NCBI RefSeq assembly: GCF_014773225.1
Contig: NZ_JACXAJ010000002.1
Coordinates: 248,001 to 312,000 of the forward strand
Reading direction: 5' to 3'
Origin: Pontibacter aquaedesilientis
Lineage (GTDB): Bacteria; Bacteroidota; Bacteroidia; Cytophagales; Hymenobacteraceae
DNA length: 64,000 nt
Shown here piece after piece: positions 33,271-42,598 of this stretch (positions within the stretch are counted from its first letter, which is position 1; the number at the start of each line of letters is the position of its first letter). Under the pieces are notes generated by a model, which searched no databases, was not told the origin of the DNA, and was given only the letters and a program-made list of their open reading frames with translations. Both the position numbers and the translations under genes were made by a program.

Positions 33271-36200
33271 ATGGAAACTCCCTCTTTTCTCGAAGACCAC
33301 ATCAGTCAAATACCTGCGCTACAGTTTCTGCAGAAAGTAGGCTATACCTACCTGACACAGGAAGAAGCGTTGCAACTGCGAGGTGGCAAAACCACGGCGG
33401 TATTACTGGAGTGCGTGCTACGTGAGCATTTGGAGCGCATCAACAGCATTACCTACAAAGGTGAGAGCTATGATTTTGTAGACAGCAACCTCAAGGCAGG
33501 TATACAGGCCCTTAAAGATGTGCCAATGCAGGATGGGTATATGGCAGCCTGTGAGCATGTGTATAACCTGCTTACGCTGGGAAAGGCCTTGGAGCAAAGT
33601 ATCGAGGGAAACAAAAAGAGCTATACTCTGCAGTACATCAATTGGCAGGACTGGAGTAAAAACGTGTTTCACGTTACAGAAGAGTACAGCGTCATGCGGG
33701 CTGCCAGTCAGGACCATTACCGTCCTGATGTTGTATTGTTTGTAAATGGTATACCGCTTTGTGTTATCGAGTGCAAGCGCTCCGATATGAAAGACCCGCT
33801 GGAGCAGGCTATTTCTCAGCACCTGCGCAATCAGCAGGAAGACGGCATACGCTCTCTTTATGTGTATGCACAGCTCTGCCTTAGTATTGCTACCAACCAA
33901 GCGGCCTATGCCACCAATGCCACACCGCCCAAGTTTTGGGCACAGTGGGAAGAGAAGCCAGCGGGTAGAACCAAACAGGAGAAAGAAACCTCTCTGTTAG
34001 CATACAAGCAAGAGCTGCAAGTTTTGAAGAATCAGCCGCTGCAGCCTGAACAGCACAAACACTTGTTTAGCGGGCGCTATGCCTATGTAAGACATCATTT
34101 CGAAGCGTTGGAGAAAGATGAGGTACGATTTACCAAACAGGATGAATTGTTATATGGGTTGTGCAGTCCGCAGCGGCTGTTAGACTTAATTTATAGCTTT
34201 ATCGTGTTTGATGGGGGTATCAAGAAAGTTGCCCGATATCAGCAGTACTTTGCCATTAATAAAATCAGCAAGCGTGTGCACCACATTCAAGGCGGTAAGC
34301 GCCAAGGGGGTGTTATTTGGCACACACAGGGTAGCGGCAAATCCCTTACCATGGTGATGTTGGCGCAAGCCATCGCCATGGACAAGAGCATTACCAACCC
34401 TAAGATTGTACTTGTAACAGACCGTACTGACCTTGATGACCAAATCAGCACCACTTTTAAGAAGTGTGATATGCTGGTAGAGCGGGCCAAGACAGGAAAG
34501 GACCTGGCAGAGAAGCTACAGAGTAAGAGTGATGCTGTAGTTACGACCATCATCAACAAGTTTGAAAAGGCAGTCAACAACATAAAGCAGCCGCTCACTT
34601 CACCTAACATCTTTGTGCTGATCGATGAAGGCCACCGCACCCAGTACGGCACCTTTAACGTGAAAATGACGCAGGCCCTACCAAACGCCTGTTTCATTGC
34701 CTTTACCGGTACGCCTTTGATGAAAAAGGAAAAGAGCACCGCTTCCAAATTTGGCGGTATCATAGACGAGTACCCGGTAACCAAGGCAGTAGAAGATGGT
34801 GCTGTAGTGCCTATTCTGTATGAAGGCCGTCATGCTTTTCAGCAGGTAAGCGCCAACGCAATCGACAATTACTTCCAAATGGTATCGGAGTCCCTTACCG
34901 ATTACCAAAAGGCTGACCTAAAGAAGAAATTCAGCCGTGCCGACCAGCTGAACCAGGCTGAGCAGAAAATGTACGCCATTGCCTGGGACATCAGCCGCCA
35001 TTACCGCGACAACTGGCAGAGTAAAGGCGAAAAGGGGCAATTCAAAGCACAGATGGTTTGCCCTAATAAAGTCGCTGCCATCAAATACAAAGAATACCTG
35101 GATGAAATAGGCTTGGTAAGCTGTGAACTGGTTATATCAGGACCCGACGAAAGAGAGGGTGAAGACAGCGCTTTTGGCAAGTCAGAGGACAAGGTAAAGC
35201 AGTTTTGGGCCAAGATGATGAACGAGCACGGCACCAAGGAAAAGTACGAGCAAAACATCATCAGCCGCTACAAGCACCAGGAAGAGCCCGAGATTATCAT
35301 AGTAGTCGATAAGCTCCTGACAGGCTTTGACGCGCCTAAAAATACGGTGCTCTACATCACACGAAACCTGAAAGAGCATAAGTTACTGCAGGCTATTGCA
35401 AGGGTAAACCGTCTATACCCAGGTAAAGATTTCGGCTATGTAATAGACTACTATGGCATATTGGGTCAATTAGACGAAGCGCTCAACACCTATTCAGGCT
35501 TAGAAGGCTTTGATGAAGATGAACTGGCAGGCACCCTTACCAACATCATTGAGGAGGTAAAGAAGTTGCCACAGCGCCACTCCGAGCTATGGGATATCTT
35601 TAAGGAAGTGCCGAATAAGCGAGATGCTGAAGCCTATGAAGAGTTGCTGCGAGATGAAGCCCTACGCTCTACTTTTTACGATAAGCTTTCCATTTACGCC
35701 CGTACCTTAAAAATAGCGCTTTCATCGCTGGAGTTTGTAACCAAAACAGACCCGAAAGAAGTTGACCGATACAAAGAAGACGCCGCTTTCTTCCTAAAGC
35801 TTCGAGCCTCCGTAACCCAGCGCTATTCTGATACAATCGATTTCAAGCAATACGAGGGGCAAATTCAGAAGCTTATCGATAAGCATATTCAAACAGATAG
35901 GGTTGAGACAGTAGTAGAACTGGTCAACATCTTTGACAAAGATAAATTTGAACTGGAAGTAGAAAAGGCCATCGGAGATGCCGCCAAAGCAGACCGCATT
36001 GCTTCACGTACAGCCAAGCACATTGCCGAGAAGATGGAAGAAGACCCCGCTTTCTACAAGAAATTCTCGGAGATGCTGAAAGAGACGATAAAGGAGTACG
36101 AAGAGAAGCGTATTTCAGAAGCCGAATACCTGAAGCGGGCCAAAGAGATGATGGACGCAGTGCTGTCCCATACTGATAATGAAATACCTGCACCGCTCCA

Positions 36201-36522
36201 GCACAAAGAAATTGCAAGAGCCTATTTTGGCCTCTGTCAGGAGTCTTTGTCTGAAAAGATAGAAGAGCAGGCGAAGCGGCAGGAAGTTTCTGTTGCCACC
36301 GCCCTTGCCATTGATGCCATCATGAATGAAACCATCCTGGACCAGGGGCACCCCAAAATTGACTGGCACAAGAACAAAGACTTGTTAGGCAAACTCAATA
36401 TTGATATTGGGGATTACCTGATTGACGAGGTACGGGATAAACATAAGGTGCCCCTTTCATTTGGTGAGATGGACGCCATTGCAGAGAAGTGTATTGAGGT
36501 AGCAAAGATTAGGTATAAATGA
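33271..36522 (+). CDS. hsdR: Type I restriction endonuclease subunit
   Basis: A 1083-residue DNA translocase/endonuclease starting at the ATG at 33271 (METPSFLEDHISQIPAL); an in-frame TTG at 33226 is less likely. The N-terminal nuclease has PDVVLFVNGIPLCVIECKRSD (about 150-170, PD-ExK), then Walker A HTQGSGKSLT (about 352-361), DEGH box in LIDEGHRTQYG (about 450), and helicase motifs including FTGTPL, KLLTGFDAP and QAIARVNR. It cuts unmethylated DNA after ATP-driven translocation. The last codons overlap the metalloprotease start (ATGA). Confidence 0.96.
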   Translation: METPSFLEDHISQIPALQFLQKVGYTYLTQEEALQLRGGKTTAVLLECVLREHLERINSITYKGESYDFVDSNLKAGIQALKDVPMQDGYMAACEHVYNLLTLGKALEQSIEGNKKSYTLQYINWQDWSKNVFHVTEEYSVMRAASQDHYRPDVVLFVNGIPLCVIECKRSDMKDPLEQAISQHLRNQQEDGIRSLYVYAQLCLSIATNQAAYATNATPPKFWAQWEEKPAGRTKQEKETSLLAYKQELQVLKNQPLQPEQHKHLFSGRYAYVRHHFEALEKDEVRFTKQDELLYGLCSPQRLLDLIYSFIVFDGGIKKVARYQQYFAINKISKRVHHIQGGKRQGGVIWHTQGSGKSLTMVMLAQAIAMDKSITNPKIVLVTDRTDLDDQISTTFKKCDMLVERAKTGKDLAEKLQSKSDAVVTTIINKFEKAVNNIKQPLTSPNIFVLIDEGHRTQYGTFNVKMTQALPNACFIAFTGTPLMKKEKSTASKFGGIIDEYPVTKAVEDGAVVPILYEGRHAFQQVSANAIDNYFQMVSESLTDYQKADLKKKFSRADQLNQAEQKMYAIAWDISRHYRDNWQSKGEKGQFKAQMVCPNKVAAIKYKEYLDEIGLVSCELVISGPDEREGEDSAFGKSEDKVKQFWAKMMNEHGTKEKYEQNIISRYKHQEEPEIIIVVDKLLTGFDAPKNTVLYITRNLKEHKLLQAIARVNRLYPGKDFGYVIDYYGILGQLDEALNTYSGLEGFDEDELAGTLTNIIEEVKKLPQRHSELWDIFKEVPNKRDAEAYEELLRDEALRSTFYDKLSIYARTLKIALSSLEFVTKTDPKEVDRYKEDAAFFLKLRASVTQRYSDTIDFKQYEGQIQKLIDKHIQTDRVETVVELVNIFDKDKFELEVEKAIGDAAKADRIASRTAKHIAEKMEEDPAFYKKFSEMLKETIKEYEEKRISEAEYLKRAKEMMDAVLSHTDNEIPAPLQHKEIARAYFGLCQESLSEKIEEQAKRQEVSVATALAIDAIMNETILDQGHPKIDWHKNKDLLGKLNIDIGDYLIDEVRDKHKVPLSFGEMDAIAEKCIEVAKIRYK

Positions 36523-37217
36523 TTCAAGATAGCATACAGTTTGGCTCTAAAACTATTGATTTTAAGCTTGTTTACAGTGCCCGTAAAAGTTTAGGTATAT
36601 CCGTTACCCCAAACATGGAAGTGCTTGTAAAAGCCCCCGCAGATGCCCCAATCGATAAGATAAAGCAAAAGCTACGGGACAAGGCACCTTGGATTTTAAA
36701 GCAGCAAAGCTTCTTCCTAACCTTTCACCCAAAGACGGCACCTAAGAAGTATATGAGCGGTGAAACACACCTATACTTAGGCAGGCAATACAGATTGAAA
36801 GTGATAGAGGGGACCTTAAATGTGGTAAAGCTGAAAGGCCGCTTTATTGAGGTAACCTGCACAGAAAAGGGTAGGGCAGAAGAGCTTCTGAAGAAGTGGT
36901 ACCTGGAGCATGCCCGTGTACGGTTTAAGCAATATGCCGCTCCATGGATTGAGCGTTTCAAGCTTTATAATGTAGAGCCCTCCAGTATAGTTTTAAGGGA
37001 GATGCCCACCCGTTGGGGCAGCTGCACACCTAAAGGTAAAATTATTTTGAATCCCGAGCTTATCAAGGCGCCCAAAGGCTGTATTGAGTATGTGATAGTG
37101 CACGAGCTTTGCCACTTAGTGCACCATGACCATACGCAGAAATTCTTTGACCTGCAGGAAAAAGAAATGCCCGGCTGGGAGAAGTGGAAGATGCGGCTGG
37201 AGGTGTTGTTAGCGTAG
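36519..37217 (+). CDS. YgjP-like (M48/SprT-type) zinc metalloprotease
   Basis: A 232-residue protein with the metal site HELCH (195-199) within EYVIVHELCHLVHHDHTQKFF and the family motif TRWGSC (164-169). These WLM/YgjP proteins are common in type I restriction operons, where their task is unknown; a protease acting on HsdR or on damaged protein-DNA complexes is a possibility. It overlaps hsdR by 4 bp (ATGA), so it is translationally coupled and belongs to the locus. Confidence 0.9.
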   Translation: MIQDSIQFGSKTIDFKLVYSARKSLGISVTPNMEVLVKAPADAPIDKIKQKLRDKAPWILKQQSFFLTFHPKTAPKKYMSGETHLYLGRQYRLKVIEGTLNVVKLKGRFIEVTCTEKGRAEELLKKWYLEHARVRFKQYAAPWIERFKLYNVEPSSIVLREMPTRWGSCTPKGKIILNPELIKAPKGCIEYVIVHELCHLVHHDHTQKFFDLQEKEMPGWEKWKMRLEVLLA

Positions 37218-37245
37218 GTGTTAAGGGGGCGAATAATAATGTTAA

Positions 37246-37285
37246 AGCCACATGTAACAGTGTGTTTTCATTATTACATGTGGCT
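37246..37285. terminator. Hairpin between convergent metalloprotease and coiled-coil genes
   Basis: A perfect 12-bp inverted repeat AGCCACATGTAA (37246-37257) / TTACATGTGGCT (37274-37285), loop 16 nt. It lies between two convergent genes and probably terminates both. Confidence 0.6.
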
Positions 37286-37337
37286 ATTTAAAAACTGACT
37301 CTGTTACTGAAAAAGTATTGAGATGGTTTGTGATGGA

Positions 37338-38585
37338 TTATTTGCCGTTAGTACTCTTTATAATCTCAATGATTTTATTAGGGGATTCTGCTTCTGCATC
37401 AGCTCCCATATAACCTGTGTGCTGGCTTGAGAAAATTGAATGGGTTGCTTCTAACAAAATAGCATTCTTTGTTTGTTGGTCTGTGGCAGCATTCGTAAAT
37501 GATTGGAAAGTAGCTAAAGCATTATGTCTATGTTTATTAACTACATGATTATGCCGATGTGCTTTATAGTTTCTTGCACAAATAGATAGTAAGTAAAATA
37601 GAGTGCTAATTATCAATATCTTATTAAAGATATATTGAGCTAATTCATATTTGAAAGCTTCTGATTTTGCAGCTTCAACATTAATTGAGTTTTCATTAGA
37701 TATGACCTCTTTTAGTAGCAGGTTATAGTCAGGTTTAACAGCAAACTCCATTAAGTAAATTATATACCCAACTGCAGCTATAATTATTAGTAGTAAAGCT
37801 CCAAACCAAATCCATGATTGTTTATTATGGTGTTTAGCTTCTCTTTCGAATATGTCATAATGCTTAGCCACACCTGCCTCCAGTGCTGTTCTTCTTGCTG
37901 CATCTGTAGCTTGTTTAGCCTTAGTGACTTCTTCTTTCATTTCTGCTTGAAAAGTCTTTCTATCCTGCTCAAAGATTCTTTTAATACCTTCGGCCTCAGC
38001 ATTAGCATTTTTGTGAAGCCCCTCTAAAAGAGCTTTAAGCTCTGATATCTGCTTCTTAAAATCAGGTGCATTAGCTAAGCTGGAGAGAGTTACAATCACT
38101 ATGCTCTTTAGCTCTGACTCTATTGCTTCAAGCAATTTGAGTATATGACGAGTATTGTCATTGTTGCTCAAAATAACTCCATCAGTGGATAATTGCTGAT
38201 AAGCGTCATTAACCGGAGGGCTCTCTAAAATAGAAAGCAGTTGTCTGATATTATCATCTAATTGAGTTCCTGAATCTTGTTCTATAAAATGTCTTATTTC
38301 ATAGAAGGATGCATATACTTGGTTAAGTTTTAAGTTTAAGTTCTCTAAAACCTTTCGAGGTTGTAAAATGAGCGCTTGTTCATTTATAGAATCAGCTAAT
38401 GTATGAATAGTATTAAACTGGTCTCTAACTTCTTGCTTTCTAAGGAAAGAAGCAGTGTGCCCAGCGTTTTTTATTTTATTAGATGTAGTCCTAATCTTTC
38501 CTAACGCTTGTAATTTTATTTGAATTTTAGAAGCGAGTTCTTCCTGCTGCAGTGTTTCTTCTAAATAGTCCTTTGTTTTTGACAT
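37338..38585 (-). CDS. Coiled-coil membrane protein of the restriction island
   Basis: A 415-residue protein of no family I can name. The N-terminal 250 residues are helical with predicted coiled coil (for example QISELKALLEGLHKNANAEAE and AEMKEEVTKAKQATDAARRTAL). Two membrane helices follow (258-280 and 319-337), then a distinct C-terminal segment with RNYKAHRHNHVVNKHRHNAL. The sequence SIFSSQHTGY follows. This layout suits a membrane-anchored sensor or effector. It is the cargo gene closest to attR, on its own strand, convergent with the restriction operon. A defence role is inferred from location only. Confidence 0.7.
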   Translation of the reverse strand: MSKTKDYLEETLQQEELASKIQIKLQALGKIRTTSNKIKNAGHTASFLRKQEVRDQFNTIHTLADSINEQALILQPRKVLENLNLKLNQVYASFYEIRHFIEQDSGTQLDDNIRQLLSILESPPVNDAYQQLSTDGVILSNNDNTRHILKLLEAIESELKSIVIVTLSSLANAPDFKKQISELKALLEGLHKNANAEAEGIKRIFEQDRKTFQAEMKEEVTKAKQATDAARRTALEAGVAKHYDIFEREAKHHNKQSWIWFGALLLIIIAAVGYIIYLMEFAVKPDYNLLLKEVISNENSINVEAAKSEAFKYELAQYIFNKILIISTLFYLLSICARNYKAHRHNHVVNKHRHNALATFQSFTNAATDQQTKNAILLEATHSIFSSQHTGYMGADAEAESPNKIIEIIKSTNGK

Positions 38586-38715
38586 ATGATTAATTGTAAG
38601 TACAACAATAGCAATGGATGAATTTCTATCTATTCTATTAGCATAGATGTAATAAATATAGATGTAATAAATAAAGAGTTAAGCAAGAAAGTGTAAGGGC
38701 GTGTAATACTTTACT

Positions 38716-38732
38716 TGTGTGCAAATTGTGTG
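38716..38732. repeat. Putative arm-type integrase site, right
   Basis: Exact copy of the 17-bp sequence at 23951-23967, 50 bp inside attR. Confidence 0.6.
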
Positions 38733-38741
38733 CACAAAAAA

Positions 38742-38773
38742 AGGCACTTACGAATTTTATTTCATAAGTGCCT
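38742..38773 (-). terminator. Terminator of tRNA-Ala supplied by the element
   Basis: Stem AGGCACTTA / TAAGTGCCT (38742-38750, 38765-38773) with a 14-nt loop; on the minus strand it is followed by TTTTTTT, 10 bp downstream of the tRNA 3' end. Confidence 0.8.
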
Positions 38774-38781
38774 GATTATCA

Positions 38782-38859
<78 letters not shown>

Positions 38860-38887
38860 ATGTTTGAACGAACGGAGTAAAATTGCT

Positions 38888-38937
38888 GACCTTCCCGAAA
38901 GCCTTCGGGACGCTATAGCCAGCTGAGTTAATCCCCC
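38888..38937 (-). pseudogene. 5'-half pseudo-tRNA-Ala upstream of tRNA-Ala
   Basis: On the minus strand it begins like tRNA-Ala (GGGGGATTA, then ACTCAGCTGGCTATAGCG) and continues through the same altered anticodon arm, TCCCGAAGGCTTTCGGGA, as the pseudo-tRNA at 23444, then stops matching. It lies between the promoter and the intact tRNA, separated from it by 31 bp. Confidence 0.8.
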
Positions 38938-38949
38938 GTTTGAGTGTCA

Positions 38950-38978
38950 CAAAATTAGAACAAATTTTGAATATGCAA
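38950..38978 (-). promoter_or_regulatory. Promoter of the tRNA-Ala locus
   Basis: On the minus strand TTG (complement of 38976-38978), 18 bp, TAATTTTG (complement of 38950-38957). It lies 12 bp upstream of the half pseudo-tRNA, so this copy would be transcribed first. Confidence 0.65.
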
Positions 38979-39010
38979 AAACTGAGACGCTATAATTTGC
39001 AAATAAAAAA

Positions 39011-39037
39011 GGCGGGACATTTGTCCCGCCTTTTTTT
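39011..39037 (-). terminator. Terminator of the first Oar-like gene
   Basis: GGCGGGACA (39011-39019) / TGTCCCGCC (39022-39030) flanked by A-run and T-run, so it can work in both directions. Confidence 0.8.
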
Positions 39038-39057
39038 GTAATGAGAAATAAAGTCTA

Positions 39058-42000
39058 CTAGAAGCTGTAGCGAAGACCAAGCTGAAGTCTCCATGTGCTG
39101 CTTGTAGTGATTACATCCTCGAAAGGTTCAGTTACCAGTTCGCCGTTACGGTTCTGGAAGTTGTAAACTGGAGTGTTCTCACCATCAAATCTCTTGAATG
39201 TTAATGGGTTTGCAGTTACAAAACGCTTCTCGATACCCCAATCCTTGTTGATCATGTTTGGCAGGTTCAGAACGTCAGCACTGAACTGTAGTGTGTGCTT
39301 CGTGTTGTTCTTGCCAGTAGTGATGTAGAAGTCCTGCAGGAAACGAGCATCCATTCTGTTGTACCATGGAAGCAGGGCACCACTACGCTCTGCATACTGG
39401 CCTCTGTTTTTGCTCAGGTATGGAGAGTTGTTGATGAACTGCTCGAAAGCTTCTTTCTGCTCATCTGAAGAGAAAGTTTTATCCTGGCCGTTGATCTTAA
39501 CAGTGTAAGCGTCAAATCTCATCTCAGAACGATCGCTTGGGATGTACATCAGGTCAGAAGAGCTATTACCGTCAGCGTTCAGGTCACCGTTGATGATGAA
39601 GCTGTAATTGCCTTGGTTCGCACCTTCGAAGAATACTGAAAGAGTAGAAGCGAAGTAGTTCAGGTATGACTTCTTGTAAGATAGGTTAGCTACTACACGG
39701 TGAGGTATAGCAAAAGACTGGTAACCTAGTTCCTGATCATTGGCAGTACCAACATTAGGGTTTTGTGACCATACAGAACCAGCCTGTGAGCCTGGGTTTG
39801 CCGTGATACCTTTCGCCTGAGTATAGTTATAAGCAACAGAGCCATAGAAACCGTTAGCAAAAGACTTGCTCAACTGGGCAGTTAAAGCAGTAGAATAACC
39901 TTTGTTCGTGTTTTCTAACACAATAGCTGTGTTTACACCTGGGTTAAGTCTTCTGTCATCGTTATTCAACTTCTTGTCATTGTTTCTGTCAACATAACGA
40001 TCTCTGATGTTACCACCTTCAGTGAAAGTACCGTTTGGCTCAAAGAGGTTAGCGTTACGCATTTTAATGCCGTTAAGCTCTTTAGTATACATACCTTCAA
40101 CAGTTAAAGTGAAGCCGTTACCAAGATCTTTATCAGCAGCAAGATTTGATCTGAATACCTGTGGGAACTGGAAGTCTTCATTCATGAACACCAAGTTTGG
40201 TGGAACTGAAGTACCTGCTGTTCTAGGGAACAATGAAGCATAAGTGCTTGGGTCGGCATTCAATCTGATGTTGGCCAAAACGGCAGGGTCTGTTACACCG
40301 GCACCGAACTGGTACATACCAGAGTTTGTAGGCATGTTAGTCAACCAAACAAATGGGAAACGACCAGTAAACAGGCCAGTACCACCACGAACGATCAGTG
40401 AGTTGTCGTTGCTTACATCCCAACGGAAGCCTACTCTTGGAGAAAGCAAGATCTTGCTCTTTGCCCAAGAACCAGTAGTGTAATTTGTCAGGTTGCCGTC
40501 TTCGTCGAAGAACTGTAGCTTCTCTACAGCAGGGTTTGCGATTGGGTCTTCATGATAGATAGACTTGTCAGCACGAAGGCCTGCAGTGATCGTAAGACCA
40601 TTGTTTACCTGAATTTCGTCCTGAACGTATAGGCCAAGCTGGCCAACTTTCAGTTCTGCAGAGTATACTGCGTCCTGACCTGGTACCAGTGAGTAGGTAT
40701 AGGCATAGTAAGCAGGAGCTCTGTCATTGAGGAAGTCATCAAGGGAGTTGAATGCATAGTAGCCGTTAGAAGCTGCCATGAACATGTTACCTACCTTCTG
40801 GTACTCATAGTTAACACCAGCTGTGAATGTATGCTTGCCAGCGTAGTAAGAGAAGTTGTTGGTAATGCTGTACACATCGTTAATCACATCGTTATTGTAT
40901 GTGAATGGGTCCATACCAGCGTGGATGTAGTTGTTGCCTTTGCCATCGAAGATATCGATAGTTGGGAACAAGCCACCAGGGTAGTCGCGTGTTGTCTGGA
41001 TCTTACTTACTGTAGCCAGGAACTGGTTAGACATTCTGCCACCGAAGTTACTGTTCAATTCAGCAGTACCAGTCTTCACTACGTCTCTGAAGATATACTT
41101 AGAGTTTTCGTAACCCATGGCATTGTTGCCGAAACGGGAGAATGGCAAACGGCTCAAAGTACCTGTACGACCCGCTACCGAGAAACCACCACCATTAGGA
41201 ATACTGGTTGAGTTTACAATCTGGTCGTTTGTGTTCGTGAAATCAGTGTACTTTATTGTCAGCTTGTGGATCTGGTTAATGTTCCAGTCGATTTTAGCAA
41301 GGAGCTTACGGTTATCATTCGCGAAGTTCGGGAAGTTGTCGTAACCACCTGTGTTATAACCAAATTTGGTTCTCAGGTAATCCGAAACAGCCTGCAGGTC
41401 AGCAACTGGCGTTGTAGAAACTGTGCCTAAGCCTGAACCGCCTGTAGGAGAGAAAGCGATACCTGGTCTGGATTCTTTCTCGATCTCACCGTTCACGAAG
41501 AAGAACAGTTTGTTTTTAAGGATTGGGCCACCAAGGCTAAAACCGTATGTGTTGCTCTGAGACTCCTGAATTGTTTCGCTGATGTCGTTGTCACCAACCT
41601 TAGAACCAATAAAGTTCTGGTCTCTGTAGAAGGTGTAGGCAGTTCCTTTGAAAGTGTTGGTACCGCTTTTTGTAACAGCATTGATACCAGCACCTGTAAA
41701 GCCAGACTGTCTTACATCGTAAGGCGCTATGTTTACAGAGATTTCGTCATAAGCGTCAAGGGAAATTGGCTGTGCACCACCGCCAGGCATTGGGCTGGTG
41801 TTAAGGCCAAAGTTGTTGTTAAGGTTAGCTCCGTCTACCTGGATGCTGTTGAAACGAGCATCACGACCACCAAAGCTGTTTCCGTTAGCCTGTGGTGTAG
41901 TACGGGTAAAGTCCTGAATACTTCTTGAGATAGTAGGAAGCGTTTCAATCTGACGGCTGCTGATGTTTGTAGCCGCACCAGTTTTGCTGGAGTTGAAAAC

Positions 42001-42375
42001 TGATGTTCTGTCAGCGCTAACCACTACTTCTGAGAGCTCAGTACCTGACTCAGACATATCGGCATTCAACAGGTATGGCTGGCCCAGTTTCAGGTCAATG
42101 CCATTGTAAGTTTTGTTGGCGAAGCCCAGGTAGCTTACAACAATCTGGTATGGTCCACCAATACGTGCGTTTGCAATGCTGAAGCGCCCTTCAGTGTTTG
42201 TGGTAGCACCATAAGTAGTGCCAGAAGGTTGGTGTGTTGCTCTTACGGTTGCCCCGATTAAAGCTTCACCCTTTGAATCCTTAACAGATCCATTAATACT
42301 ACTCGTGGTCACCTGCGCATGCATGGTAACCACGCACAGCAACATGAGAAGTGTTGATAGTAATAACTTTTTCAT
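39058..42375 (-). CDS. Oar-like TonB-dependent receptor (first copy)
   Basis: A 1105-residue outer-membrane protein of the Oar (OmpA-related/TonB-dependent) family. A signal peptide (1-20, ending MHAQ), a carboxypeptidase-regulatory-like domain (about 25-110, with GSVKDSKGEALIGATVRATH), a plug domain (about 125-245, with TLPTISRSIQDFTRTTP and YDVRQSGFTGAGINAVTKSGTN) and a large barrel ending in LRYSF are seen. Oar-type proteins transport or secrete peptides and proteins across the outer membrane. The next gene upstream is a paralogue of the same layout, but the two have separate promoters and terminators. Confidence 0.9.
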   Translation of the reverse strand: MKKLLLSTLLMLLCVVTMHAQVTTSSINGSVKDSKGEALIGATVRATHQPSGTTYGATTNTEGRFSIANARIGGPYQIVVSYLGFANKTYNGIDLKLGQPYLLNADMSESGTELSEVVVSADRTSVFNSSKTGAATNISSRQIETLPTISRSIQDFTRTTPQANGNSFGGRDARFNSIQVDGANLNNNFGLNTSPMPGGGAQPISLDAYDEISVNIAPYDVRQSGFTGAGINAVTKSGTNTFKGTAYTFYRDQNFIGSKVGDNDISETIQESQSNTYGFSLGGPILKNKLFFFVNGEIEKESRPGIAFSPTGGSGLGTVSTTPVADLQAVSDYLRTKFGYNTGGYDNFPNFANDNRKLLAKIDWNINQIHKLTIKYTDFTNTNDQIVNSTSIPNGGGFSVAGRTGTLSRLPFSRFGNNAMGYENSKYIFRDVVKTGTAELNSNFGGRMSNQFLATVSKIQTTRDYPGGLFPTIDIFDGKGNNYIHAGMDPFTYNNDVINDVYSITNNFSYYAGKHTFTAGVNYEYQKVGNMFMAASNGYYAFNSLDDFLNDRAPAYYAYTYSLVPGQDAVYSAELKVGQLGLYVQDEIQVNNGLTITAGLRADKSIYHEDPIANPAVEKLQFFDEDGNLTNYTTGSWAKSKILLSPRVGFRWDVSNDNSLIVRGGTGLFTGRFPFVWLTNMPTNSGMYQFGAGVTDPAVLANIRLNADPSTYASLFPRTAGTSVPPNLVFMNEDFQFPQVFRSNLAADKDLGNGFTLTVEGMYTKELNGIKMRNANLFEPNGTFTEGGNIRDRYVDRNNDKKLNNDDRRLNPGVNTAIVLENTNKGYSTALTAQLSKSFANGFYGSVAYNYTQAKGITANPGSQAGSVWSQNPNVGTANDQELGYQSFAIPHRVVANLSYKKSYLNYFASTLSVFFEGANQGNYSFIINGDLNADGNSSSDLMYIPSDRSEMRFDAYTVKINGQDKTFSSDEQKEAFEQFINNSPYLSKNRGQYAERSGALLPWYNRMDARFLQDFYITTGKNNTKHTLQFSADVLNLPNMINKDWGIEKRFVTANPLTFKRFDGENTPVYNFQNRNGELVTEPFEDVITTSSTWRLQLGLRYSF

Positions 42376-42400
42376 AAAAAGATTGATTGATTTTTGCCCG

Positions 42401-42430
42401 CAAAATTAGGCGCTAATAATGGAAATGCAA
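42401..42430 (-). promoter_or_regulatory. Promoter of the first Oar-like gene
   Basis: On the minus strand TTG (complement of 42428-42430), 19 bp, TAATTTTG (complement of 42401-42408), 26 bp before the ATG. Confidence 0.72.
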
Positions 42431-42537
42431 CTACTTAGAGATTAAATTATTATTAATAATTGGTCTTATGTTATTTATTGCCAAGCCTTAAAAAAAAGTC
42501 GTAAATTGCGATTGCAGTATTAGTTTAAACACTAAGT

Positions 42538-42581
42538 GCAAAAAGAAAGGCGGGGCTTCGAAGCCCCGCCTTTCTTTTTGC
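42538..42581. terminator. 44-bp perfect palindrome, terminator of the second Oar-like gene
   Basis: A perfectly symmetric sequence of 22 bp per arm, centred between 42559 and 42560; each arm reads GC, A5-rich block, then AAAGGCGGGGCTTC. It sits 17 bp after the stop codon of the second Oar-like gene. The GC core with flanking A/T runs would terminate in both directions. Confidence 0.82.
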
Positions 42582-42598
42582 TTTTGGAGTATGTGCTG

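Noticed and set aside
42538..42581. The 44-bp palindrome as an insertion-sequence end
   Set aside because: It has no matching partner or transposase nearby and lies where a terminator is expected.
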